In this document: positions 46,303 through 63,030 of the stretch, piece by piece
Numbering within the stretch: position 1 is the first letter of the stretch
How the letters are laid out: every line of letters begins with the position of its first letter
Assembly: GCF_030272615.1 (NCBI RefSeq)
Contig: NC_081413.1
Location: 19,232,285-19,296,284, forward strand
Reading direction: 5' to 3'
From: Cryptomeria japonica
Lineage: Eukaryota; Streptophyta; Pinopsida; Cupressales; Cupressaceae
DNA length: 64,000 nt
Notes under the pieces: generated by a model
Told to the model about the DNA's origin: nothing
The model's database searches: none
The model's input: the letters and a program-made list of their open reading frames with translations, nothing else
Translations under genes and position numbers: made by a program

Positions 46303-47529
46303 AAGGGTTGTAGAGTGCGCAGAGAATAACAAAGTAGAGAGCAGATTTGGACTTGCTTCATGGAGATTTTGTAATCATTGTTGATGAAAGGGAAGTCATT
46401 ATTGGCCAAAAGTAATGTAAATGTTGATTGGATGAAGTTGTTTATTTGTGGTGCACTCTGAAATTAGTCTGAGCAGAGGGCCTTGTAATTGTTTGTTTCG
46501 TCTCAAGTAGAGAGATATCATCTTGCATCAGTATAGGACATAAGCGAACATGGTCATATCTCAATGATAAGAGTGTTCAATAATAATGCTAGGTGATTAG
46601 ACAATAGGTCTAACAATATTAGTTCAAGACTTTTATAATATGAAGGGTTTTGTTTATAATATTATTTCAAAACTCCTGTTCAAGGTTTTAGGTTCTTGCA
46701 AATTTTGTTTATTTAATAAAAAATATAGAGCATCTTGTTTATACATATGAGATAGACATTTTTTTTTTTTTTTAGATGATTTCAATTTCAAGAAGATTGA
46801 AAAAATAAAAAAAACATACTTATCACTCTTAAAATAATATATAACAAGGTAGAAAATTGGGAAGTTCTTACTTTAATCTTTACAATAATTTTATACAAGA
46901 ATCAATTATAAATGATACATAATATAGATAATTCATGGATAATTCTATAAATTTAAAACCTCATAATATGTATTTATCATTATTTATTTATCATTTTTTA
47001 TTGTTTTGGTTGTTGGAAGCTTTTATATCAAACCCACAAAATCATTAAACTATATAGTATTGCAGCATAAGTTTTATGCTGAAACCTCTTGGACAAGGAG
47101 ATATCAATGTTACCAAACTTGCGCAAGACACAATCCCAACATCATCTTAAATACAAAACAATTTTATAGATAAATGAAATTAATTTTTCACAATCCATTG
47201 AATTCAATGCAAAAAAAAAAAACTTGTGCATGTTCATTAGATCAATGTTTTAAATCACACATAATAATTCATCATCAGAAAAAAGAAAATGATAATGTTC
47301 ATTAGATCAATGTTTTAAGTCACACATAATAATTCATCATCAGAAAAAAAAAAAAATGAGAATGAATTGCAGATCTCTCATTTATCAAATGTAAATCTGC
47401 AATTCATTTTTCTGTGCATCTAATACTAAAGATTTTATTTTATATCAATTATTTAGAAAACATAAAATAAAATACTCGTACTATCACATCCAGTCCTGTA
47501 ATAGATTAATCGCCCAATACTTTTTTAAT
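46303..47529. other. AT-rich intergenic DNA, no gene recognised
   Basis: No frames of note. A 60-bp phrase with GATAATGTTCATTAGATCAA is duplicated at about 47228-47345, and the ATTTGATAAATGAGAGATCT region forms an imperfect inverted repeat around 47360-47410. Confidence 0.4.
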
Positions 47530-48165
<636 letters not shown>

Positions 48166-50212
48166 TGAGATGAGGAAAATAATTGAAGCTCGTTGTCTGC
48201 GCTTTAGCAGGCCAGGGTCCCCATTGTTGGAAGAGGTAAATACTTATCTACTAAATTTGTGGGCACAAACAACAAACCGACCATGCTGAGGTCCACCTCC
48301 AGCTGCTCAGCACCGTCTCCAGCCACACAGCATTATCTATAGCCATCCCATGCCATTCACGTTGTTTGTCTATAGCCACTCATTCTAGATGCCTCATCTA
48401 ACTCTCTACAACAGTTACTTCGGAATTAATTGTGAGTCTATCTATAAATGTAATCCATGAGATTGGAATCTCAGGGCTCAAGTTTCACCGAGTTTCTCTT
48501 TGTTTTGTTTACACATCTGTTTGGAGTGTCTGGTTTTTCTCTTTCTTTTGTTGTGCTGCCTTCAAACTCCCATTATACTGGCGAGGAGATTTTCAAAAAT
48601 GGTGGGAGAAATCTCTGAGTGTTGTCAGCTGGTGGGCGGGTTAGTTTTTCTTTACACGCAGATAACTCACGTTATGGGATATACATTGAAGGTAGACATG
48701 TTAGGTCGTTTCTTTTTTGTGAACTATATTGGTTACTTTCAGGTTTCCAAAGTCTTTTTAAGGTAGTTGTGTGCTTTTAGTAATTTAAGAAAGTTTAAGA
48801 TTACAAAATTTTCATCTATTTGAGTTAGGGCGGTTTATGATGGGTGATCTAAGAAAAATCAATTATTTATTCATTTAAACTATAATAATATTATCTAATT
48901 AAATAAATCAATTTGATTCTTTAAGAGAGGAAAATGTGAAGGAGAGGTCGATTAAGTTTATAAATGACTTGATTGAATCTCCTTTTATCTTTTGGAAAGG
49001 TTTACAATTAGTATTGGGCTAAATTGAACTTTTGAAAAGGTATACTAGTTATGGTTTTTATAGGATGTGTGATTATTTTTGGAGGAAAAAACATTTTCAA
49101 ATGTACAAGATACAAGTGGGATTATATTGAGAGGGCAAAGGTGTTTTTTATTTTTTCTAGTGATTGCATAGTAAAGCCAACAATGTTAGTTTATGATTCT
49201 TGTAGCATAAAGGGTCTTGTTTAGATGGGGACAATATTTTTTGAGGTAATTTTAGTTTCAAGAAGAAAAATCACAATAAAAAATATACTTATTATTAGTG
49301 AGTGCTAAATTAAACACAAAACAAGATAAAAAGATAAAAAATGTGTACTTTTCATCTCTCCACAATAATATTTTACAAGAATCAATCATAAATAATACAT
49401 CTACTAATGAGAGTGCATTCACATCACTTGACAAAGCACAACTACAAGATTTATAAACCTTATTTTTTTGTCAAGATATTAAATCCGATCTTAACAAATT
49501 TATTATCTACAATATCCCATGTGCTGCCCATGTTCTACAAACCCATTCATCAAGGTACAATTTATTTATATATATTGTAATGAGTATCTAATTTCTACCC
49601 ACTTTGATGAGTCCAACTCAATAGAGCTATAAGATGTCTATGGTATTTGTAAGTATGAGAAAAAGCTCAAACTTGATGATTGTATTAGGAGTGGAATGTG
49701 AGATGTCCTAGAGCCAAATGTAAGATGTCTCAGAGCTTATGAGTTTGAAGTTGTGAAGTTATGTTTATAGCATAATGCAATAGATTTTATGAAGAGCATA
49801 AGCTCATTCAGATGTTTAGGTGATCTCTAATGTTTTGTGTTTATGAAATAGAAATGTTTGTCTTCTTTTTGTTGTTTCTTCTCCCCCTCTTATTTCCAAC
49901 AAACATACATAATATATAGACAATGCTATACATATAGATCCTTCTCACCAATTAATATATCATGATTTAGTAAAATATATTTTTAATAAATTATAAATAA
50001 TCTATATATCTATATTATTATTATTTTGTTTGTATTGTTATATATCAAACTCATTAAATCATTTAGTTATACAATAGTTGAACACAATATTTAGACTGAA
50101 ACCCTTTTAATTGAGAAATGACTGAAGGATACCCATTTTGACAAAATCATCCAAGATACAATATTGACCTAATCAACAAGAGACACATTGCATCAAGTTA
50201 TTGCATTTGTTT
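48166..50212. other. Intergenic DNA, no gene recognised
   Basis: The first ~80 bp retain 5' flank in common with the second P450 (a TTTAGCAGGCCA phrase and CCTCATCTCA before the ATG). The rest is AT-rich with short frames. A 48432-48766 stretch has overlapping 70-88-codon frames with Cys/Phe-rich low-content sequence that I do not consider coding. Confidence 0.45.
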
Positions 50213-52182
50213 TAATGCTTTGAATTAGTTTTTGATGAGGATAAAATAGGTTTTGAAGGGGCCCCAAAACCCTTTACAATCAAAGAGTTGCCATCAAGGA
50301 ATAGACTAGACTACCTAGCAGCAAACCACAGGTTTTAGAGACGACCTGATACCTCCTGGAATTACGAATGTCTAGATCCCAAAGAAAAAGATGCAAAAGA
50401 TAAACAAAAAAACATAGCAGCTGCCACACACCAAACACCAGCCAAACATTAGGTGTAAAACATTACAAACCAGACTAGTTGAAACACTTGAACTAAATCA
50501 ACAAACATAGATCGAGGGTTTATCAAGCACCCTCGGCCAACAAAAAGGGTTATCCCAGGCACCCATAACCTGCAATAGCTTCTCCAGGCCACAACAAACC
50601 AAGCCTGAACCTAACCAAAAACAAGAACTGACCAAACTAGGCCCTTCAAAACTTTCAGCATCTAGTTTGTCCTTAGCAAAAACAAGAAACATAGGGTTTT
50701 TCCAAGCTCCCTCAAACCTTTAGAGTGGGATTTGCAAGGCTCGAACAACCTGAAGTAGGTTTTTTCCAAGCTCCCTCAACCATTATCATGGGTTTTAAAA
50801 GGCTCCCACAACTTGAAACAAAAGATAAAAACCCCTAACCTTGATCTTGAGATTGAACAGATCAGCATACAATAAACCCTTCAAGATCCCCACCTCAATA
50901 GGGAATATAGAGGGAAAACCAAAAAGAAGACCATCCTTTGTTCTCCAATAGACAAAAAACAAGGCACCAACAACCCCTCATTGGTACTTTCCTTCAACAG
51001 CAACACCCACAACCACCTCATTAGGAAAAGGGTTTACTCCAGCACCAACCCCAAACAAAATCTCCACCTCGAAAGGCAAAGCTTCCTCAACCATAATAGT
51101 GGTAAAAGGCTTGGTTTCCATAATCTTAACCAAGAGACTGAGCACCAACATACCATGTAGGATCTCCACCTCTATAGGAGATAAGGGAAAGAAAACAAGA
51201 CAAAAGCTAGCAACAACTCCCATACAATCAAAAAATAGGGCATCATTAGTCCCCCAGCAGCTCTTCCGAACAAAACTAAAAACATACATCTCCTCCTCAA
51301 AAGAAGAAAAGACAAATCCAACCACCATCATCTCCCCTCAATAGAAGATAAGACCACCTCAATATGATAGATCAGAGAAGCCCAAAGATACATAACATGA
51401 AGCACATAAACCACAACCTAAGAAGCAAGTTGAGAGGGAACAGAAAAACCCTCACCACTAGAACAGCAGGGGGAAAAATGATAAAACCAAAAAGGAACGG
51501 ACCCCAACCTCCAACACCATCCCAAAAATAGAGGGCACCAAATAGCACTAGAAAAGGCCCTCATCACAAATCGGGGGACAGAAAAAGAACATAAGAACAA
51601 ATCAAGCAAACCCCCAAACTCCAAGGAAGAGGAGACAAGAGAAGCCCTGGCTAGAAGACCCCAAGAGAAAATAAAGACATAGGCACACAAACCATCTTCT
51701 AGGCTACAACGCAAGAAACTCTCATCCCCATTTGGAGCAGAACCCTAAAACCATGAAATGGCAGGAGGCCGAGATCCACGTCCATCGAATAGAATGGCAC
51801 TGAAACCTCCAACAGAAGCCACATTAAAAACATCGAATACCCCTCCGCACATCCAAAAAAGCCCATGAGCCGCTTCTAGCCGAGAGCAACCTCCGCATGG
51901 AGGGCCCAAACCAAGGAAAAGAACGACATCATCAACCAGACAGGGGGTCGCCACCAAGAAACACCACAAGTCCGCACACGCAGAAGGAGGCAGAGTGCAG
52001 TGCAAAACAAAGATCACCAACCATAGAAAGGTGCACTTCCATGCCACCTACCTCACCATCCTCCTCTCCTTCACCAGATCCGTTTGCAGCGGAAACCCTA
52101 CGCTCGCTCCCGCCTGTTTGCTTGTTCCCGCTTATCGACATTCTTTCACTCTGATGATTAACTGTAATGCTTTGAATTAGTT
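50213..52182 (-). mobile_element. Non-LTR-type insertion (50231-52164) with 18-bp target duplication
   Basis: TAATGCTTTGAATTAGTT occurs perfectly at 50213-50230 and 52165-52182. The 1934 bp between have neither TIRs nor LTRs. On the minus strand the 5' end (52164) is GC-rich and purine/CpG-bearing and the 3' end is TTTTATCCTCATCAAA, with a short A run running into the duplication. Frames of 98-117 codons on the minus strand (51714-51418, 51331-50978) show no reverse transcriptase or endonuclease motif. Length and structure suggest a non-autonomous or internally deleted LINE, or a processed transcript, inserted by target-primed reverse transcription. Confidence 0.75.
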
Positions 52183-54405
52183 AAAAGATTTATTAGGAGT
52201 ATTTTAGTTTTGGATAAGTAGTATTCACTTGCATTCCTTGGAAAAGATGAAAGAAAAAAACTTTGTCAGTCTTTAGTGTTTGTTGAACAATTTTTAATGT
52301 GATGAAATTTTAGATTTACAACTCTTAAAATTAAATTTGAATAAAACTTTATTAATAAGCCATTTAAAGTATGCAACTAACAATGCTTAACTAGTAAATA
52401 TGTTGTAGAGAATTCCTTAGCCTCATCTTAAATTTTCTCTTTAGGAAATGCAATATATGAAGTTTGATACAAATTTAGATTACTTTTCATTTTTCCCTTC
52501 TGATTGAGCAGTAGACTAGAGGAAGTGCCCATTTTTAGTTCTAAAGGGTTTCAACATTCTTTCTATTATTTTATCCCCAATGCATTTATATCAAGTGAAC
52601 AACAAATTCAAATAATAAATAAGAAAAAATATTAAGAAAATTGATATTTATTAAGATCAAACATTTAAAAAATAAAAATAAAAAAATAGAAACTAAGTGT
52701 CTATGGAAGCTAAGAATCCTAAAGCCCAAGGCCCTCGTGTTGAGCTCTCTTTGGCAGCCACCCTAAGTCCTGTTAGGTTACTCCATTCTAAATGTTATAT
52801 TCATATTATAATATTAATTGCATATTGTCTTATAATAATAAATAGTATTGTAAGATGTAGAAACAAACCTATGAACCAAATCAAGATGTTCTTTTATTTC
52901 CTTCGAAAATGTTGATATACTCCAACACGTTCGACCAAGGAATTTTTTTTGGAAACATTGTTCTCACCACCACCAGTTACATTGAACATGTCTTTGATCT
53001 CACTAATTAGTCTCCCACAATGTTCAACATAGTGAGGATCCTATTTTAAACAGTTGGAGAGTGCTACGAACGAGTAATGAAAATTGTGAAATAGTGTATA
53101 GAATAGAATTTAAGAGAAAGAAGAGCATACGAATAGCTTGCCTGATAGGGATGGTTTGGAAGAGATTGTATAAACTTGTTGCCCCACAAAATGGGATGAT
53201 GGTTTCCAATGCATTGCAGTGGGAGTTTTATTGTAGTTAAGGCCTAATTAATATCTTTAAGAATTTGTTTTTGCTACTTGTGGATCAAAAAAGGACCATT
53301 GTCATTTAATATAATGTTTTGAATTTGTAGTCAAAGAAGGCTTAGTTTGAAACAATAGGAGTCGTTTGTTCTCCATACAAAACAACACGTGATCAAAAAC
53401 ATAAATTCTGCAAATCATAATAGATTTTTACGCGATCTCTATTGGTTTGATCCTCTTGATCTGCCTTCTCAATGCTATAAAAACACAAAAAACCCACTGA
53501 AAAATAATTATGTGATGCAAATTTTTGTTTTTTATCAAGTGCCATTTTGTATGGAGAATAGTCGTCACAGAAACAATATGGTCTCCAATCAATATACCAA
53601 ATTATTATTTGCAAACCAAAAATTTAATATTTACTTGTTTGTAGTGGATGAGATAAGATTTTTCTATATTTTTATAGATTTTCTAATTTTTATATCTTGT
53701 TAGATGAAAGAACACATTTAATGTTAATAGTAAAATATTCAATGATTTACATGTTGATAGTGGATGAGATATGATTTCTAAAGATTTTTATAGATTTTCT
53801 AATTTTTATATTTTGGCACATGAAATATCACATTTAATGTTCTCTACATTTTTTTATTTACCAAATTATTATTCCCACACAAATTTAATATTTACTTGTT
53901 TATAGTGGATGAGATAAGATTTCTCTAAATTTTTATAGATTTTTTATTTATATATCTTTTCAATGAAACATCACATTTAATGTTTACATAAAGTTTAAAT
54001 ATTAGTATCATATACAAAAAGGCAAAAATCAATTCCACAATGACTATTCCTCATTGTAGTCAATAGAAAAAAGAATAAAATGTATTTTTAAAATTATTAA
54101 ATTAAAAAAATAGTTTCCAATTATAAAGTTGTAACAATTTTTTTAAAATTTTGTATTGTAATTAGTTTGTTACTTAAAGAGAATTGCACACAATAGATGC
54201 ATAAATATTCCTAGAGGAGACAAGAACTAATAGTAATAAATACATATCCATATTGAAAAAGTGCTATCTAAAAACATCATAATTATTGAACTCCAAACAT
54301 AAAATACTGGAAATAAATAAAAATAAAAATAAAATAAAAAAATTAAAAATACTGGCACTAGCATATCCATTCCCCTAATAAATAATATCTCCTACACCAT
54401 ATTAT
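52183..54405. other. AT-rich intergenic DNA, no gene recognised
   Basis: No credible frame. It contains the short tandem repeat listed at 53636-53985. Confidence 0.45.
53636..53985. repeat. Tandem repeat, ~125-bp unit, three copies
   Basis: AGTGGATGAGATAAGATTT, then TTTTTATAGATTTTCTAATT, then CACATTTAATGTT recur three times in order with small indels. Confidence 0.8.
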
Positions 54406-55967
<1,562 letters not shown>

Positions 55968-56100
55968 TGAGATGAGGAAAATTGTACCCTGTTTTTGTAC
56001 TTTAGCAGGCCATAGCCTCCATTATAAGATTTTAGCAGGCGGAGGCCTCCATTATAAGATTTTAGCAGGCCAAGGCAGGCTGGTTTGTGGCTACTGAGAT
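55968..56100 (-). promoter_or_regulatory. 5' flank of P450 pseudogene 2 with repeated TATA-like units
   Basis: On the minus strand a ~30-bp unit containing GGCCTGCTAAAATCTTATAA is present twice in full and once in part (about 55999-56072). Each full unit offers a TATA-like CTTATAATGG 60-110 bp ahead of the ATG. The nearest unit (GGCCTGCTAAAG) also precedes pseudogene 1 (around 48200-48213), so the promoter region was copied with the gene. Promoter activity is inferred only. Confidence 0.5.
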
Positions 56101-58021
<1,921 letters not shown>

Positions 58022-59226
58022 TGTAGACACCTAAAATTGTCCTAGCTTAATTAAATAAATATTTTATTTATTTAATTATTTTATACTAAGCCTTCTATTA
58101 AATAAATAGATTTTTATTTATTTAATTATTTCATTAATCCTCTTCTAGCCTTTCCTTATTTAAATAAATATTTTTTATTTATTTAAATTATCTTTTCCCT
58201 AAATTAAATAATTTTTTTTTATTTAATTAGTCCCACTTCCTCTATTAATTCAATGAATATTTATTTATGTCGTGCTCTGTGAAGTGTACCTGTACCTGCA
58301 ACCACAATGCACTCAATAAATCATTACAAGCATGGTTAGTAGATTAAATCAAAGACATGTAAAACCATAGCTATTCGACTTATTGCCTCCTAGTAAATGC
58401 AAGAATGAAAAATGCTCTCAGATCGGATTATGCAAAATTCAGTGACTTGACTAGACTTAGATGGAGGATTTGAATGCTGAAAATGCATGATCTTAGCAAG
58501 AAGAGCATGATTAAGCTACATGAGTTCATTGATTTAGCATGATTAAGCTAAGATTTAAGCTAAAATGAGCATGATAACATTGCTAAAACTAATAAACTAT
58601 AAGCTAGATGCCTATAGTAACAATGCAAATGAGCTAAAATTGAGCATGAATTAGTAAAGTGGCTGAATTCATGAATTGGCCATTTGTTCTCCAAAATGAG
58701 GTCTATTTATAGGATTTTCCAAGGCTAGGGGTGAGTAGGCATGAATCAACGGTTGAGATTGATTTGAAGATATCAATGGTTAAATTGGAGGAGGTTGGCA
58801 AAGGAAGTTGGATTAAAAGGAACACTTAGTGACAAGTGTCACAAAGGTTCTAGAAGATGTTGGATGAAAGGGGACATGGTGGTAGGTAGAATGGGTTAGG
58901 TTTTGAATTTAGAAATTCATTTAATAGGCAAATGGCTAATTAGTTTCAACAATTCATGAATTTGAATTGTTTTAATTAATTAGGAGATTTAGAAGAAATG
59001 ATTTTGATTGGGGGGAATTAATTAATTTGGATTAATTAATTAAAGGAGTGAAATGAACCTATTAAATAAATCCTTAGATTTATTAATAAGTAGATGAATG
59101 AGAGATTTAATTAAATTGCTTAGTGAATTCAATTAAATTGGGGAGGAGGGATTAATTAAATAATTGCTTATTTAATTAATTATCTTTAGACCATTTTTAG
59201 GTGTATACATTTTGCCCCTCTTTGAA
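58022..59226 (-). repeat. 3' LTR and polypurine tract of gypsy F
   Basis: Read on the minus strand, the purine run TTCAAAGAGGGGCAAAA (59226-59210) is followed by an LTR starting TGTATACACCTAAAAATG at 59209 and ending TTTTAGGTGTCTACA at 58022, 1188 bp. The termini form a short inverted repeat (TGTA.ACACCTAAAA). A TATA-like CTATAAATAGA lies on the minus strand at about 58712-58702. The LTR is rich in TTAATTAAT-type phrases, like solo LTR D. Confidence 0.85.
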
Positions 59227-59499
59227 GCGAGGTGTGATGACACATTGATTCAAAGAATAATCTCATTTTGATGATGGTATTAATTTGATAGGATGCCCCA
59301 GCTCTTGATTGCTAAATCTCAGTATAATGATGCCCCCTCGGGAGATCAATTGAGATAATTGATCTTTGGAGTTTTTGCGAGATTGATATCCCGATAGATT
59401 TGATTTGATTTCTGCAACTGTTGTTTGATGAAAGTGTGAGTTCTTTGATTAGCTTGATTGCCTAGATCGGTAAGATTGAAAAATCTTGATTGATTTGAT

Positions 59500-59695
59500 T
59501 CAGTCTGGTTTTAAGAGGGATTCATCCTGTATAAGACATGGATGATCATAACGTCAGGTTTCAGGAAGGATTCATCCTGTATAAGACATTGATGATCACG
59601 TCTAGTTTCAGGAAGGATACATCCTGTATAAGACATGAATCAGAATCAGATCGTCTGGTTTCAGGAAGGATTCATCCTGTATAAGACATGATAGA
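59500..59695 (-). repeat. Tandem repeat in 3' region of gypsy F
   Basis: GGATTCATCCTGTATAAGAC (plus-strand reading) with a TTTCAGGAA lead occurs four times, at spacings of roughly 45-65 bp, in the non-coding stretch between integrase and LTR. Confidence 0.85.
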
Positions 59696-60907
59696 ATTGA
59701 TTAGGTTTGATTGATTGATTTGATTTGATAAGGTTGATTAGATAAAGAAATAACATTTTGTTGATATCAAGATGCAGAAATATTTTGGATATGTTGATTA
59801 TTGGTTCTATTGAGAGAGATAGCATAAGATTTGAGCTAGGTCGATAATATCATGAAAGAGACGAGTCGTCATTCTGATTGCGTATACACCTGTGATGATA
59901 CTTTGATGATTCCTGCAATAGATTTAACCTTGGATAAAAGGAGCTTGTAGGATCCCGTGCAAGAATGAAATGCAATGGAATAATGCAAATGAAATGCAAT
60001 GGAATGCAAAGCTATGACCATACCAGTCACTGGATTATTTTGCATTTTTGTCATCAATGAGCTTTTGAAATGTGGGAGGTGAGTGCAAACATCGATGGTA
60101 TAATTAAACCATGATGACCTGAGCACTTCTCTCCTGGATTTTGATATAGCAAGTTAACACGAGCATCTAGGTATAATTGAACCGAGATGACCTGAGTGTT
60201 GTTTGCGTAAAACAAGCAGTATTAATCATTTCAATACACAAATTGGAAATGTCTTCAATGATATTTTGATGATCATGTCCTGAGACAAATTTGCACATAT
60301 TAATGATTAATTTTCAGATAGTAGACAAGAAAAATATCATGTTTCTTCCTTGTTCCTCTAGTCAATGACATCCTGAAGTCACTCAGAAATCATGATAGTG
60401 AAAAGCAATATAGAAAGTTGAACAATCATGTTACAATCAATCATTCAAAATATATTATTCCACTGAAAAGTGTGTGATGTGCTTAGATTGACTTTGTGAT
60501 AGCTTGATAGTTGATAGTTTGATCTTGTGTTCAATGTTGGATGTGTCTCAGTTTTCGCTTGATAAGATTTGTCTAACTGTTTGTTCTACTTGTTTGATTA
60601 AGCTCAAAATGATCAAGAGTTTGCCCCCAGCCAGGTGTAAGATTTTGCCCCAAGCCTAGAAACAAAGTTGTTATGATATATCCAATGATCCAAACCATGG
60701 TAAGAAGCCACTTGGGATGGTTGTGTATGTATAAAGGCTTCATGATGATCAATGCTAATGGAAAATAAATGCAAGTGGAAAAATCCATGAACTAATAGAT
60801 GGAAGAGCTAGCAGACAGATAGCGCCTATTTGCCAGGTTTTCACCATCTGTTTTTATTGCACTTTTTCTTATATTTGATTTTTTTTTTTTGGATTTTTTC
60901 TACATTT

Positions 60908-62338
60908 TCACTTTTTTTGATTTTTCTGATTTTTCCCTGTTTTTGATTTTTTTTTATTTTTTACTGTTTTTGATTTTTCTGATTTTTCACTGTTTTTGAG
61001 TTTTCTGATTTTTCCGACATAGAATTTTTTCAGGTGCATGCTATTGATAGGTTCCTCGAGCTGATCTCCGTCTTGTGTTGATAACTGATATGCTTCTAAC
61101 CCAAATACTGCTGTGACCACAAACGAACCTAACCAGTTTGGTTCAAATTTTCCTTTCTTTTCTCGATCTGCCTGGTTGCATGGATTTTCTTTTAGCACTA
61201 GCTCTCCAACTTGAAAGATTCTTGGTTTAACCTTATGATTATAGCTCCGACATGTTCTTTGTTGATATACCTTTAGATGATCAAAGGCATTGTGTCTACG
61301 TTCCTGGATTAGTTCTAACTCTTGTAGTCTAGATACTCTTTGTTCTTCATCTGGGATGAGTCCTTTTAGTGACACATGTAGAGACGGTATCTCTACTTCG
61401 ATTGGCAATATGGCTTCTGATCCATATACAAGAGAGAAAGGTGTGGCACTTGTCGGTGTGCGGATACTGGTGCGATAGGCTCATAGAGCAGGGTTTAGTT
61501 GGATATGCCAATCTTTCCCAGCATCATTCACTGTCTTTTTAAGAATTTTCAGGATAGTTTTGTTAGATGCTTCTGCCTACCCATTTCCCTATGGGTAATA
61601 TGGTGTAGAGAATCTGTGTTGGATTTTGAACTTCTCACATAGCTCTTGTACATCTTGATTCTTGAACGGTCACCCATTATCAGTGATAATGGTCATTAGT
61701 ATTCCATAGCGACAAATGATGTAATTCAAGATAAATGCAGCAATTTGTTTTCTTGTGATGTTGATGAGAGGTACCGCTTCAATCCATTTTGTGAATTATT
61801 CAGTAGCTACCAGAATGAATTTATGTCCATTAGATGAGGAAGGATTTATCTTTCCTACGAGATCAAGTCCCCATTGACAAAAAGGCCAAGATGTTGCTAA
61901 AGCATGAAGTTATTGTGCTAGTGCATGGATCAAATTCCCATGGATTTGACATTGTTTGCATGTTCTTGCTATCTTAAAAGAATCTCGTTCCATAGTCGGC
62001 CAATAGTAGCCCAAGCGTATGAGTTTTTTTGAAAGGGTAAGACCACTTGAATGAGTGCCACAAATGCCATTATGGACTTCATGTAAAGCCTTCTTAGATT
62101 CTTCTTGTTCGAGACATCTTAAGAGAGTATTGTCTAGACCTCGTTTATACAAGGTATCCACGACGAGAGTATAATGGGAGGATTGGTGAATAAAGTTTCT
62201 CTTTTGGTTTTTCGATAAGTCAGGAGGTAAGATGTTATCTTTCAAGTATGTGTAAGTTTGGCCATAGCGGGATGAATCATGTCCAATGAGTTGACATATG
62301 GTTTGGGAATCATGACAATTATAGGCGGGATGAAACAA
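60908..62338 (-). pseudogene. Gypsy F integrase, degenerate
   Basis: An H2C2 zinc-binding module comes first (HEVHNGICGTHSSGLTLSKK, then CKQCQIHG). The catalytic core follows, with WGLDLVGKINPSS, then TDNG, then a third acidic position within AEASNK. The C-terminal domain is open at 61408-60908 (HNAFDHLKVYQQRTCRSYNH, VGELVLKENPCNQADREKKG, FEPNWLGSFVVT). The end is a Lys/Ser/Asn run into low-complexity sequence. In-frame stops lie in the core, for example after the ATE triplet near 61800 and at GNG-stop near 61570. Plant gypsy integrases of this length normally act in the nucleus on the cDNA; this one is dead. Confidence 0.85.
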
Positions 62339-62380
62339 CTCTTCAACCAGGAATTCATAACGCTCTTGATTTTCCCGTGT

Positions 62381-62750
62381 CTACAATAGAGAAGCAAGTG
62401 TAGCCATGGCATCTGCTACTTTGTTGTCATTTCTTGGAATCTGTTCAAAAGTTATTTCTACAAAGTACTTCTTGAAATCATCCACCATCTTTTTGTAAGG
62501 CATGAGTTTGTCATCTTTTGTTTGATAGTCATCATTGATTTGATTAATGACAAGCTGAGAGTCTCCAAAGACTTGAAGTTGTTTAATATTCCATTCTATA
62601 GCCATTTTGATGAATAGAATGCCTGCTTCTGATTTATGTTGTGTTCCTTTATTGATGTTTGCTCTTGATCCATGATGTGTTCTATTATTGATGCTTGCTC
62701 TTGATCCATATTGTATTCCATTATTGATATTTGCTCCTCGACTGATATTC
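62381..62750 (-). pseudogene. Gypsy F RNase H fragment with upstream short repeats
   Basis: MAIEWNIKQLQVFGDSQLVI with DNKVADAMATLASLL (62605-62381) is the second half of a plant gypsy RNase H; GDSQLVINQ carries a catalytic Asp. Just upstream a ~48-bp unit with TGCTCTTGATCCAT is repeated about three times (62640-62750) in place of the expected first half and reverse transcriptase. A stop separates this block from the integrase. Confidence 0.75.
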
Positions 62751-63030
62751 GGGTGATGTATTGTAAGATATGGATCGAACCCTGGAACGTCTGTATATGA
62801 CCAGGTAAAGTTGATTTACCATCTTTTGAATGGTTTCAAGTATTTCTGCCTTGCTAGTTTTGATAAAGAAGTTGGTTGTAGATCAGTTGTGCTAATGATA
62901 GTTGCCTTTGCTGGTGCTATTATGATAGATATCTTCTCTTGATAACATTCAGGTAAAGTGTCAAATCTCCCATCTTCCGGTGCCTCGAGGAGGTTTTCAC
63001 TATTAGATGCATCCTTTATTTTTACTTTTC
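62751..63030 (-). other. Gap where gypsy F reverse transcriptase should be
   Basis: Only about 280-430 bp separate the protease-linker frame from RNase H, against the 700-800 bp a reverse transcriptase needs. No YxDD, LDLxSGYHQ or similar motif is readable on either strand. An internal deletion or replacement is the simplest reading. Confidence 0.7.

Noticed and set aside
48432-48766. Overlapping frames of 70 and 88 codons with Cys/Phe-rich sequence
   Set aside because: No recognised motif, no conserved neighbour, and AT-rich surroundings; not supported as a gene.
50978-52154. Possible host gene in the GC-richer stretch
   Set aside because: The stretch is bounded by an 18-bp target duplication and frames are disjoint, so it is better described as an inserted element.
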